Counted from the stretch's first letter, positions 36,941-45,401 are shown. The stretch is DNA of 64,000 nucleotides from Prolixibacteraceae bacterium (GCA_019163175.1 JAFLKN010000023.1:62001-126000), one strand, 5' to 3'. The notes: generated from the sequence alone by a model not told the origin. Translations and numbers: made by a program.

Positions 36941-37912
36941 TTAACTGTGTTTTTCAGAAAGATATCGCTCCGCATCTATGGCTGCCATACAACCCGAACC
37001 TGCTGCTGTTACCGCCTGACGGTATTGTGAGTCCTGAACGTCGCCACAGGCAAATACACCAGCCACATTGGTTTTTGCAGTTCCCGGAATGGTTTTAATG
37101 TATCCGACTTCATCAGTGTCAATAAAATCTTTCACAAAATCGGAATTAGGTTTATGGCCGATTGCAAGGAAAAATCCATCAATTTTAATGCTTACTTCTT
37201 CCTCTTCCGAAGTTCCTTTCTTTTTCCAAAGTATCGCCCCTTCCACAACTCCATCGCCGGTTAAAGCTTTGGTCTGATGTTCCCACAATACTTCAATATT
37301 TTTTGTTTTCAATACCCGATCCTGCATCACCTTTGAAGCACGCAGTTCATTTCTACGGACAATAAGATAAACTTTATTGACTAGACCTGCCAGATAAATA
37401 GCTTCTTCTGCAGCAGTATCGCCACCACCAACCACAGCAACATCTTTTCCGCGATAAAAGAAACCGTCACAGGTTGCGCAGGCAGAAACTCCACTTCCGG
37501 CGTACTTTTTCTCATCATCTATTCCCAGATATTTAGCAGTTGCACCAGTAGCCAATATTACCACTTCCGATTCAACAACTTTTGTCTCATCAATCCAAAC
37601 TTTGTGCACAGGTCCTGAAAAATCAACTTTTGTTGCCAGTCCCCAACGAATGTCAGTTCCGAAACGAACGGCCTGAGCTTTCAGGTCTTCCATCATAACA
37701 GGGCCGGTTACACCCTCAGGATATCCCGGAAAGTTTTCAACTTCGGTAGTTGTAGTTAATTGTCCGCCCGGCTGAAGTCCTTCATACATTACAGGACTCA
37801 TATTGGCACGCGCAGCATAAATTGCAGCAGTATATCCTGCAGGTCCAGATCCGATTATAAGACATTTAACCTTTTCAACTTCTACATCCTGATTTGTGTT
37901 TTCAGCTTTCAT
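36941..37912 (-). CDS. trxB: Thioredoxin reductase
   Basis: 323 residues from the ATG at 37912 (MKAENTNQDVEVEKVKCLIIG), the start closest to other Bacteroidota TrxB. An ATG at 37939 would add nine residues. The FAD motif GSGPAGYTAAIYAARA, the redox pair in SACATCDGFFYRG (CATC), the NADPH motif VVGGGDTAAEEA and the C-terminal GVFACGDVQDSQYRQAV are all present. It reduces thioredoxin with NADPH in the cytosol. Confidence 0.95.
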   Translation of the reverse strand: MKAENTNQDVEVEKVKCLIIGSGPAGYTAAIYAARANMSPVMYEGLQPGGQLTTTTEVENFPGYPEGVTGPVMMEDLKAQAVRFGTDIRWGLATKVDFSGPVHKVWIDETKVVESEVVILATGATAKYLGIDDEKKYAGSGVSACATCDGFFYRGKDVAVVGGGDTAAEEAIYLAGLVNKVYLIVRRNELRASKVMQDRVLKTKNIEVLWEHQTKALTGDGVVEGAILWKKKGTSEEEEVSIKIDGFFLAIGHKPNSDFVKDFIDTDEVGYIKTIPGTAKTNVAGVFACGDVQDSQYRQAVTAAGSGCMAAIDAERYLSEKHS

Positions 37913-38268
37913 ATCATCAATATTTATTACTTTAAACATGGCGTTTTTTGTTTTGATTTTGTTTTTCAAAGTTACGAAACAAGTAATAAGTACCAACAGC
38001 CTTACAATCAATAATTGTTATCTGCATATAGACAAAGCCGAACTTACTTTTCACTCATTTGCAAAAGAAATACCTATAGTCGATGATTAGCCAAAGTTAT
38101 TGGCATCAACAGAATAAAGCCTAATTGAATACTAGCACAACACCCAAATACATCATAAAATATTAACTATTAATATGTTATCACAATAAGAAATTCAAAA
38201 AACCGTTCTTAAAAAGGTAACATTTATTAAGAAATAAGTGTAAAAATGGATAGTAAAAACTATAAGTT

Positions 38269-38523
38269 ATGGTAGCTCATAAAAGAATTCAAAGAATTAG
38301 GAAACAATCAAGGATTGCCTCTCCTACCGGGAATTTATGGTTTTTTAGTGAAGAAAGTGCGATACGCCAATCTTCGGTAACTGAAAAGCAATTGATGAAA
38401 AATGAAAGGTTAAGTCCGTTTGACGAACACCTTAACCGCAGCACTCCAGATATGTTGAAAAAACAAATGAATAAAAAAGAATGCTTATTCGTTGTCGATT
38501 GGCAAATGTCTGATACCTTCTGA
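38269..38523 (+). CDS. Small hypothetical protein, doubtful
   Basis: 84 codons open in an otherwise empty AT-rich gap. The product is basic at the N-terminus (HKRIQRIRKQSRIAS) and has no membrane segment or recognised domain. No clear promoter or ribosome binding site is seen. It may be a chance reading frame. Confidence 0.25.
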   Translation: MVAHKRIQRIRKQSRIASPTGNLWFFSEESAIRQSSVTEKQLMKNERLSPFDEHLNRSTPDMLKKQMNKKECLFVVDWQMSDTF

Positions 38524-38759
38524 CCTAAACCATTCTATTAATCTTTACAAAAACCGTCAACCCAAAATTTTCAGTCCGATAAAATTTCATTCCGGAAGGA
38601 ATAGAATATATTTTCGCTAGTATTTACAAACATTCTATCGAAAATCAAGTTCCATTACATCATCAACTAACAATCAGCCCGTTGATATCTATAGACAAAA
38701 AACCAATGATTTTTTTTGCATAACTAAAGAAGATGGCTACTTTTGCACGCACAAAAGTT

Positions 38760-38833
38760 CGGGGTGTAGCGCAGCCTGGTAGCGTATCCGTCTGGGGGGC
38801 GGGGGGTCGCAAGTTCAAATCTTGTCACCCCGA
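38760..38833 (+). tRNA. tRNA-Pro (anticodon GGG)
   Basis: A complete 74-nt cloverleaf lies here. The acceptor stem is CGGGGTG/CACCCCG plus discriminator A. The D arm is GCGC..GCGT and the anticodon stem TCCGT/GCGGG, with loop CTGGGGG (anticodon GGG at positions 34-36). The T arm is GCAAG-TTCAAAT-CTTGT. CCA is not encoded. The anticodon stem includes two G-U pairs. A hairpin terminator follows. Confidence 0.95.
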
Positions 38834-38889
38834 CTTATTGGTACTAAAAATCAATAACTTACAAAGTTAAGTACCTAATTTTGTACAAA

Positions 38890-38926
38890 TAAGGAAAAGG
38901 TTGTCAATTTTGGCAACCTTTTTTGT
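38890..38926 (+). terminator. Terminator after tRNA-Pro
   Basis: AAAGGTTG and CAACCTTT pair around 38895-38921 and are followed by a T-run. Confidence 0.65.
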
Positions 38927-39020
38927 TTGAAGCACACCAGTTTATTGGTCCTGATCTCAAACTTTTTCCGTTCATTTGAGTATAGATTATCGACTAAGTC
39001 TTCTATTTATCTGAAATAAG

Positions 39021-39581
39021 TTGAAACTCTTCATCAAATATATGGTCTCGCTGCGCTGCAAAATGGCAGTGAAATCGGAGTTGGATAAACTTGGACTTCA
39101 TTATGCTAAGATTGAATTGGGCGAAGTCGAGATCATGGAAGACATTTCGGATGAACAGCATAACCAACTAAAATATTCGTTGTTGCAATCGGGACTTGAA
39201 CTCATGGACGATCAACGGTCTATTCTGATTGAAAGAATAAAAAATACCATTGTAGAAATGGTTCATTATGCCGATGAACTGCCGAAAGTGAATTTTTCTG
39301 ACTATTTAAGCGATAAGCTTAAACACGATTATACATACCTGGCTAATCTATTCTCAGAAGTAACCGGTGTCACCATCGAACATTACATTATTGCCCATAA
39401 AATTGAAAGGGTAAAAGAACTACTACTCTACGATGAGCTCAATCTGACTGAAATATCGTACAAACTAAATTACAGTAGCGTTGCTCATCTGTCCAATCAA
39501 TTCAAAAAAGTGACCGGGCTGACTCCTTCCTTTTTCAAGCATCTTAAAAACAAAAGATTAACAGCACTCGATGATGTGTGA
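39021..39581 (+). CDS. Small AraC-type regulator with HMA-like N-terminal domain (paralogue 1)
   Basis: 186 residues. The C-terminal 100 residues form an AraC-type double helix-turn-helix: YTYLANLFSEVTGVTIEHYI, then LTEISYKLNYSSVAHLSNQFKKVTGLTPSFFK. The first 65 residues (IKYMVSLRCKMAVKSELDKL ... LGEVEIMEDIS ... LLQSGLELMDD) have the length and hydrophobic pattern of a heavy-metal-associated/ferredoxin-like fold with one conserved Cys. The start is TTG at 39021, supported by a paralogue at 40250 that is alignable from its own TTG codon. Box A of the six-copy promoter motif overlaps its stop codon. Confidence 0.85.
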   Translation: MKLFIKYMVSLRCKMAVKSELDKLGLHYAKIELGEVEIMEDISDEQHNQLKYSLLQSGLELMDDQRSILIERIKNTIVEMVHYADELPKVNFSDYLSDKLKHDYTYLANLFSEVTGVTIEHYIIAHKIERVKELLLYDELNLTEISYKLNYSSVAHLSNQFKKVTGLTPSFFKHLKNKRLTALDDV

Positions 39582-39640
39582 ATGATGTAAGTATTTTCTA
39601 AAATTGTATAACAGCAAAAACGAAAATACGCTGACCTTTG
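39575..39640 (+). promoter_or_regulatory. Regulon box A and promoter (lmo0937-like gene)
   Basis: TGTGTGAATGATGTAAG, with half-site TGATGTAAG at 39583; the second half-site TTGTATAAC at 39604 is exactly 21 bp later. The -7 box GACCTTTG (TTTG at 39637) is 33 bp after the second half-site and 32 bp before the ATG at 39672. It overlaps the stop codon of AraC paralogue 1. Confidence 0.8.
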
Positions 39641-39671
39641 ATTGATAAAATAACATTTAAAACTATCAATC

Positions 39672-39827
39672 ATGGGAAATTTACTTTATGTCATCGCAGT
39701 TATATTAATTATTGCATGGATAATTGGTTTTGTTGGGTACAGTGCCGGAGGCATCATTCATGTTCTGTTGGTTATTGCCATTGTTGCCATTATTCTTCGC
39801 GTAATTCAAGGCCGAAGAGTGCTTTAA
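39672..39827 (+). CDS. lmo0937-like small membrane protein
   Basis: 51 residues, ATG at 39672 to TAA at 39827. Two hydrophobic helices (LLYVIAVILIIAWIIGFVGY and IIHVLLVIAIVAIILRVIQG) end in a basic RR tail. This matches the lmo0937 family of tiny membrane proteins, often stress-inducible in Bacteroidota and Firmicutes. It follows promoter box A and probably precedes the 73-residue gene in one transcript. Confidence 0.8.
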   Translation: MGNLLYVIAVILIIAWIIGFVGYSAGGIIHVLLVIAIVAIILRVIQGRRVL

Positions 39828-39912
39828 ACTCGTCACTTTCCTTTATTCCACCCCTCATTTTTTCTAACCCAAAAGCAACATTTTTTTCCAAACACATAAA
39901 GAAAATAAAATT

Positions 39913-40134
39913 ATGCGATTAAGAACATTAGGCATTGTATTGTCAGTAATTGGTCTGTTAATGATCATTTATACCGGATTCAACTATGTGACTACTGAAA
40001 AAGTGGTTGATTTAGGCCCGATAAAAATTAATGCAGAAAAGAATCACCCGGTACAATGGTCGCCAATTGTTGGTGTGGTATTGCTGGCAGGTGGTATTTT
40101 GATTGTATTTACCGACAAAAAAGCTAAAGTCTGA
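39913..40134 (+). CDS. Small two-helix membrane protein (DUF3185-like)
   Basis: 73 residues. Two membrane helices (LGIVLSVIGLLMIIYTGF and IVGVVLLAGGILIVFTD) are linked by a polar loop with the segment DLGPIKINAEKNHPVQWSP. I have seen similar small proteins in Bacteroidota stress clusters; a DUF3185-like label is tentative. It is probably in the box A transcript. Confidence 0.65.
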   Translation: MRLRTLGIVLSVIGLLMIIYTGFNYVTTEKVVDLGPIKINAEKNHPVQWSPIVGVVLLAGGILIVFTDKKAKV

Positions 40135-40154
40135 AAAACTACAATTCTGCCAAA

Positions 40155-40220
40155 TGTGTGAATTGTGTAACTTATTCGCAAAGTTGTGTAACATTCACAG
40201 TAGAAATAGGTGCACCTTTG
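40155..40220 (+). promoter_or_regulatory. Regulon box B and promoter (AraC paralogue 2/kinase operon)
   Basis: TGTGTGAATTGTGTAAC, with half-site TTGTGTAAC at 40163; an identical TTGTGTAAC occurs at 40184 (21 bp later). The -7 box CACCTTTG has its TTTG at 40217, 33 bp after the second half-site and 30 bp before the TTG start at 40250. This is the most regular copy. Confidence 0.85.
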
Positions 40221-40249
40221 ACCGTACTGGTATTAAACGATAAAGAAAC

Positions 40250-40816
40250 TTGAAAATCTACATCAAATACATGGTGAGCAACCGCTGTAAAATGGCGGTG
40301 AAAGAAGAGTTGAAAAAGCTTGGCTTGCATTTTATTGTGGTTGATCTTGGTGAAGTTGAAATCATGGAAAACCTTACTTCAGAAATGCATGACCAGGTAA
40401 AAGTGGCCTTATTTAATTCAGGATTTGAATTGATTGACGACAAACGTGCAGTATTGATTGAGCGGATAAAAAACGTCATCATCGAAATGGTACATCATAC
40501 CGACGAGTTAATTAAAACCAACTTCTCGGTATTTCTGAGCGAAAAACTAAACCACGATTATACCTACCTGGCCAATTTATTTTCTGAAGTGCAAGGAACC
40601 ACAATCGAGCAGTTCATCATCATGCATAAAATTGAGCGGATAAAGGAATTAATCATTTATGGCGAAGAAAATATAACTGAGATAGCCTGGAGAATGAACT
40701 ACAGTAGTGTGGCTCATTTATCCAACCAATTTAAAAAAGTTACCGGACTTTCTCCTTCCCATTTCAAGCAATTGAAAGGCAAAAGACGAAGCCCAATCGA
40801 GGACATCGGAAATTAA
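40250..40816 (+). CDS. Small AraC-type regulator with HMA-like N-terminal domain (paralogue 2)
   Basis: 188 residues, alignable without gaps to the gene at 39021 (roughly two thirds identical by eye). It has the same parts: MKIYIKYMVSNRCKMAVKEE with a conserved Cys, LGEVEIMENLT, then the AraC double HTH (YTYLANLFSEVQGTTIEQFI; MNYSSVAHLSNQFKKVTGLS). The start is TTG at 40250; promoter box B ends 30 bp before it, which favours TTG over the ATG at 40271. The hybrid kinase follows after 29 bp, so they are likely one operon and the regulator may control its own promoter. Confidence 0.87.
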   Translation: MKIYIKYMVSNRCKMAVKEELKKLGLHFIVVDLGEVEIMENLTSEMHDQVKVALFNSGFELIDDKRAVLIERIKNVIIEMVHHTDELIKTNFSVFLSEKLNHDYTYLANLFSEVQGTTIEQFIIMHKIERIKELIIYGEENITEIAWRMNYSSVAHLSNQFKKVTGLSPSHFKQLKGKRRSPIEDIGN

Positions 40817-40845
40817 AGGATAGTACCAGTGCAAAAAGATAAAAC

Positions 40846-43803
40846 ATGAAAAGAACACAATCTCACGATTCGATATATGCCAGTAGTTTGATCGAAGCCA
40901 GTCTCGATCCGTTGATTGCCATCAACATGGATGGTAAAATCACAGATATGAATCAGGCTAAGATAAAAATCACCGGAATAGAGCGCGAAAAACTCATTGG
41001 CAGCAACTTCTACGATTATTTTACCGAACCTCAAAAGGCCCGTGAAGTCTATGAAGAAGTGTTTGCTAAGGGATCGATTACCAACTTTCCACTTACATTT
41101 CATCACAAAGACGGCAAACTGACCGATGTGCTTTTTAACGGATCGGTTTACAAGGATGAAAAAGGGAATGTACTGGGCGCAGTAGTGGTTGCCCGCGATA
41201 TTACTGAACAAAAATGGGCCAAAGAGCTGCAAATTGCCAACAAAGAACTGGCCTTTCAGAACGATGAAAAGGAAAAGCGTGCAGCCGAATTAATCATTGC
41301 GAACAAAGAGCTGGCTTTTCAAAGCAACGAAAAGGGAAAACGGGCTGACGAATTACAAATTGCCAATATAGAATTGGCATTTCAAAGGGATGAAAAGGGA
41401 AAGCGAGCTGACGAATTGCAAATTGCAAATAAAGAACTGGCCTTTCAAAATAATGAAAAAGAAAAACGTGCTGCTGAGCTGATTATAGCCAACAAAGAAC
41501 TGGCTTTTCAGAATAAAGAGAAAGAGAAACGTGCACACGAACTTAGCATTGCAAACGCAGAACTCATCTACCAAAATGAGGAAAAAGGAAAACGTGCCGC
41601 AGAATTGATTATAGCCAACAAAGAACTGGCTTTTCAGAACGAAGAAAAGAAAAAACGAGCTGACGAACTAGTCATTGCCAACAAAGAACTGGTTTTTCAG
41701 AACCATGAAAAAGGAAAAATGGCCGATGAGTTAATCCTCACCGACAATGAACTTATTTATCAGATTCGGGAAAAAGAAAAAGGAGAAATAGCCAATATTG
41801 AGCTGGAAGCCATCAGCGAGTCGTTGAAACTGGCATCGCAATATTCGCTCAGTTTAATTGAAGCAAGTCGCGACCCATTAATTGTGATTAGCCCCAGAGG
41901 TAAGATAACCGACATGAATGAAGCTCTTGTAAATATTACCGGGATTGCCCGTAAAGAGCTGAAAGGAACCGACTTTTTCGACTATTTTACCGAACCCCAA
42001 AAAGCACGTGAAGTTTATCAGGAGGTATTTGCCAATGGTTCGGTGGCCGATTGGCCGCTTACTTTGCGTAATGCCAATGGGAAACTTACCGACGTATTAT
42101 TTAACGGGTCGGTTTACAAAGACGATCACAGGAATGTATTGGGTGTTGTAATTGTTGCACGCGATGTAACCGAACAAAAACGAATTGCAGGTGAGTTAAC
42201 CGAAGCTATAGTTTTTGCTGAGCTGGCTGTTGGAATTGCCGAAGAGGCCAAGCAAAAAGCCGAAAGTGCAACCTTGATTGCCGAAAATGCAGTGAAGGCC
42301 AAACAGCAATTTTTGTCGAACATGAGTCACGAGATACGCACACCTATGAATGCGATTATCGGATTCACCAAAGTGCTGCTTAAAACCGAATTGACTGCCA
42401 AACAAAAAGAATACCTGATTGCCATAAAGATGAGTGGCGATGCCTTAATTGTACTGATTAACGACATACTCGATCTGGCCAAAGTGGATGCCGGAAAGAT
42501 GAATTTTGAACAAACGCCTTTTAAAATGGCCATGTCGATATCAGCCATGCTTCATTTGTTTGAAACCAAAATTCAGGAGAAAAATTTAAAGCTAATCAGG
42601 GAATACGACAAGAATATTCCGGAAGTATTGATTGGCGACCCAGTTAGATTACACCAGATTATTTTAAACCTGGTAAGCAATGCCGTAAAATTTACAAGCA
42701 AAGGAAAAATAACAGTCAGCGTAAATTTGCTAAGCGAAGACGAAAAGCAGGCAACCATTCAATTTGCAGTTACCGACACTGGTATAGGAATACCCGAAAA
42801 TAAAATCGGAAAAATATTCGAGAACTTTCAGCAGGCTTCGAGTGGCACTTCGCGTTTGTACGGAGGAACCGGACTGGGATTAGCCATTGTGAAACAATTG
42901 GTCGAACCTCAAGGAGGGACAATCCATGTAACCAGTAAGCTTAACGAAGGGTCAACCTTCAGCTTTATATTGAGTTTCCTGAAAACCAATGCTGATGCCG
43001 AGATGGAATCGGAAATTCTTGAATTAGACGGTGAACTGAAAAATATAAGTGTTTTGGTGGTTGAAGATATAACCCTCAACCAGTTGCTAATGAAAACCCT
43101 GCTCGACGACTTTGGCTTTGAACGCGATGTGGCCGATAATGGAAAAATTGCGATTGAAAAACTTCAGCATAAAGCGTACGATGTTATTCTGATGGATTTA
43201 CAGATGCCCGAAATGAATGGCTTTGAGGCCACCGATTACATCCGCAATACTATGAAATCGAACATTCCGATTATTGCATTGACTGCCGATGTTACCACAG
43301 TTGATTTGGCTAAATGCAAGGCAGTTGGCATGAACGATTACATTGCCAAACCCGTTGACGAACGTATTTTATACAGTAAAATAATTGGTTTGGTCAAGCG
43401 TAAAGCTGTAGAGGAAATCGTTATTAAAGTTGAAAACACGATAAAGAGATGTATCGATCTGGACTATTTAAATCACCGCACCAAATCGCATCCGAAATTG
43501 ATGATGGAAATGATTTCGGCTTACCTGGAACAAACACCACCATTAATTCTTGCAATGAAACAGGGCTTGATTAATAAGGACTGGGATATGTTGTATGCTT
43601 CGGCGCATAAAATAATCCCTTCGTTTTCTATCATGGGAATAAGTATCGATTTCGAGAACATGGCAAAAAAAATTCAGGAATATGCCATTACACAGAAGCA
43701 GGCCGAGGGAATACCTGATTTGGTGCTGGAGATTGAAAAAATATGTTTGCAGGCTTGTATTGAACTGGAAGAAGAATTTAACCGAATTAAAAATAGGAAC
43801 TGA
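40846..43803 (+). CDS. Hybrid histidine kinase: PAS - nine coiled-coil repeats - PAS - HisKA - HATPase - REC - Hpt
   Basis: 985 residues. PAS1 spans about 10-122. Nine tandem 21-residue repeats (ELxIANKELAFQNxEKxKR) occupy residues about 125-313. PAS2 (about 335-450) is a near-copy of PAS1; both contain FDYFTEPQKAREVY-like and KLTDVLFNGSVYKD segments. HisKA follows with the phospho-His in FLSNMSHEIRTPMNA (about 493), HATPase with NLVSNAVKFT, DTGIGIPE and GGTGLGLAIV, a receiver with DVILMDLQMPEMNG (Asp about 784) and IAKPVD, and a C-terminal Hpt domain with SAHKI (His about 920). No transmembrane helix is seen, so it is probably cytosolic. Its stop overlaps the next start by one base. Confidence 0.95.
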   Translation: MKRTQSHDSIYASSLIEASLDPLIAINMDGKITDMNQAKIKITGIEREKLIGSNFYDYFTEPQKAREVYEEVFAKGSITNFPLTFHHKDGKLTDVLFNGSVYKDEKGNVLGAVVVARDITEQKWAKELQIANKELAFQNDEKEKRAAELIIANKELAFQSNEKGKRADELQIANIELAFQRDEKGKRADELQIANKELAFQNNEKEKRAAELIIANKELAFQNKEKEKRAHELSIANAELIYQNEEKGKRAAELIIANKELAFQNEEKKKRADELVIANKELVFQNHEKGKMADELILTDNELIYQIREKEKGEIANIELEAISESLKLASQYSLSLIEASRDPLIVISPRGKITDMNEALVNITGIARKELKGTDFFDYFTEPQKAREVYQEVFANGSVADWPLTLRNANGKLTDVLFNGSVYKDDHRNVLGVVIVARDVTEQKRIAGELTEAIVFAELAVGIAEEAKQKAESATLIAENAVKAKQQFLSNMSHEIRTPMNAIIGFTKVLLKTELTAKQKEYLIAIKMSGDALIVLINDILDLAKVDAGKMNFEQTPFKMAMSISAMLHLFETKIQEKNLKLIREYDKNIPEVLIGDPVRLHQIILNLVSNAVKFTSKGKITVSVNLLSEDEKQATIQFAVTDTGIGIPENKIGKIFENFQQASSGTSRLYGGTGLGLAIVKQLVEPQGGTIHVTSKLNEGSTFSFILSFLKTNADAEMESEILELDGELKNISVLVVEDITLNQLLMKTLLDDFGFERDVADNGKIAIEKLQHKAYDVILMDLQMPEMNGFEATDYIRNTMKSNIPIIALTADVTTVDLAKCKAVGMNDYIAKPVDERILYSKIIGLVKRKAVEEIVIKVENTIKRCIDLDYLNHRTKSHPKLMMEMISAYLEQTPPLILAMKQGLINKDWDMLYASAHKIIPSFSIMGISIDFENMAKKIQEYAITQKQAEGIPDLVLEIEKICLQACIELEEEFNRIKNRN
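41218..41784 (+). repeat. Nine tandem 63-bp coding repeats inside the hybrid kinase
   Basis: Nine in-frame units of exactly 63 bp (21 residues) encode a heptad-compatible coiled coil between the PAS domains. Units are diverged in DNA but strongly conserved at ANKELAFQ and EKxKR. Confidence 0.9.
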
Positions 43804-44234
43804 TGATTGACGAGAAGATTAAACTGTTTTTGGTTGATGACGATGCCGTGTATTTGAAATTGCTTGAGATAGAATTCCTTGAACATGGCGATTTTGAGAT
43901 TGAGACTTATGCAACCGGAGAACTTTGCCTGCAAAATCTGCAACATGTGCCGGATGTGGTTGTACTGGATTATTACCTCGACGGAATTGATAAAAACGCG
44001 ATGAATGGCATTGAGACTTTGGATAAGATAAAGGCCGTAAATCCGAATATTTCGGTGATTATGCTTTCATCTCAGGATAGTATTGACGTGGCCGTAAATT
44101 GTATGCACCACTTGGCTTACGACTATGTGATGAAAAGCGAAACAGCTTTTCTCCGTTTAAAGAAAAATATTACAACCATCTTCAGTTTCCAAAAAATGGA
44201 AAAACAATTGAGGTGGTATATGGATCGGATGTAA
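43803..44234 (+). CDS. Single-domain response regulator
   Basis: 143 residues, one receiver domain. FLVDDDAVY holds the acidic pocket, VVVLDYYLDG the phospho-accepting Asp (near 56), VIMLSSQ the Ser, and YVMKSE the Lys. No output domain is present; the last 25 residues are a helical tail (KKNITTIFSFQKMEKQLRWY). It starts in the TGATG overlap with the kinase stop, so it is translationally coupled and a likely phosphorelay partner of its Hpt domain. Confidence 0.92.
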   Translation: MIDEKIKLFLVDDDAVYLKLLEIEFLEHGDFEIETYATGELCLQNLQHVPDVVVLDYYLDGIDKNAMNGIETLDKIKAVNPNISVIMLSSQDSIDVAVNCMHHLAYDYVMKSETAFLRLKKNITTIFSFQKMEKQLRWYMDRM

Positions 44235-44281
44235 ACATGCAGTTTCCGGAAGGTGTGCGGAAAAGGAATATCGTAAGGAAC

Positions 44282-44311
44282 GATGCAGGAGGCATCGCAT
44301 GTGTATAGAAA
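44282..44311 (+). repeat. Short dispersed hairpin element, copy 1
   Basis: GATGCAGGAGGCATC followed by a CATGTGTATAGAAA-type tail. The same unit occurs at 46258-46287. Confidence 0.6.
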
Positions 44312-44378
44312 ACAAATGACCAAAGCAATTATCGACCCCGCCGAGAGTAAACATGAGGATTAAATCATGCAAAACATT

Positions 44379-45065
44379 CAACCACATTCGTGGTTGGCGA
44401 TGACATTATTTATTTTATTCCCCAGGCATTGATTATAGGACTATTCACATTCAATCGCTTCGCGATTTGTTTGCCTCCGGACAATGGTACAATGAGTCCC
44501 AAACGGGCGAAACCCGTTTAATTTGAATAGCCACAGGTGAAACCTGTGGGAACGAAAACCCACCAAGCCCCACAACCCCGGATGGGGTTGAACAATACCG
44601 GCAAATAACCGGGTTCATAACATTCAACCCCTCGCGGGGTTGCGTTCGTCAATATCAACGTAATTTTCCATGGGTTTTACCACATGGCTATTCACATTCA
44701 ATCGCTTCGCGATTTACGCTGCCTCCGGGCAATGGTACAATGCGACCCAAACGGGTGAAACCCGTTTAATGTGAATAGCCACAGGTGAAACCTGTGGGAA
44801 CGAAAACCCACCAAGCCCCCAACCCCGAATGGGGTTGAACAATACTAGCAAATAATTGGATTATAACATTCAACCCCTCGCGGGGTTGCGTTCGTCAATA
44901 TCAACGTAATTTTCCATGGGTTTTACCACATGGCTATTCACATTTAATCGCTTCGCGATTTACGCTGCCTCCGGGCAATGTTAGAATGCGACACAAACGG
45001 GTGAAACCCGTTTAATTTGAATAGCCACAGGTGAAACCTGTGGGAATGAAAATCCACCATCCTTT
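44379..45065. repeat. REP-like palindrome array 1 (about three units)
   Basis: Three degenerate units of 236-257 bp start with CTATTCACAT at 44441, 44698 and 44934. Each unit holds several hairpins: AATCGCTTCGCGATT, AAACGGGTGAAACCCGTTT, CCACAGGTGAAACCTGTGG, CAACCCCGGATGGGGTTG and CAACCCCTCGCGGGGTTG. The ends GGCTATTCACATT and AATGTGAATAGCC are also inverted, so long cruciforms are possible. No convincing gene lies inside. The remainder of the gap, to 45401, holds only the inverted repeat at 45333 and a probable promoter. Confidence 0.85.
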
Positions 45066-45332
45066 TGATCCCAAACTATCAGCGGTGAATCGGCTGACAC
45101 CCTTTTTTGCTCCAAACCAACTGCGGGGATTAAACCAACACCCTTTTTTGTCTCAATCAGCATGTAGGAGCTCTTTGTGGAGAATTTCTTGTTTAAAACA
45201 GCCTGAATGAGCATAGCCGACTATATTTCCGGCTTCCTTTTATTTTAATTCAGGTTATTCAGAGGTGTTGTTTCATACATCCAATTTTAGGCATTACAAA
45301 AAATATTTTGATTTTTTTCAATTTAACATTCC

Positions 45333-45360
45333 GACATAATGATTATTTGAAAATTATGTC
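45333..45360. promoter_or_regulatory. Inverted repeat upstream of the 45402 gene
   Basis: GACATAAT (45333-45340) and ATTATGTC (45353-45360) are exact inverse copies 12 bp apart, 42 bp before the ATG. This is a possible operator. Confidence 0.35.
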
Positions 45361-45401
45361 ATAAATTGGATATAAAATTTTTCACCCTTAATTTTTATAC
45401 T

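Noticed and set aside
38940-39020. Search for a regulon box before AraC paralogue 1
   Set aside because: No pair of half-sites with a 21-bp period is present, so this gene seems outside the box-controlled set.
44379-45065. Repeats considered as a CRISPR array
   Set aside because: Units are 236-257 bp and internally palindromic, without 20-40 bp direct repeats and unique spacers, and no cas gene is near.
44981-45214. Minus-strand 77-codon open frame inside REP-like array 1
   Set aside because: It is made of repeat sequence and shares its composition; no domain, promoter or start signal supports it.
45366-45401. Upstream 12-codon extension of the DUF6261-like frame
   Set aside because: The MKQI start at 45402 is the more typical opening, and the added residues show no clear protein-like character.
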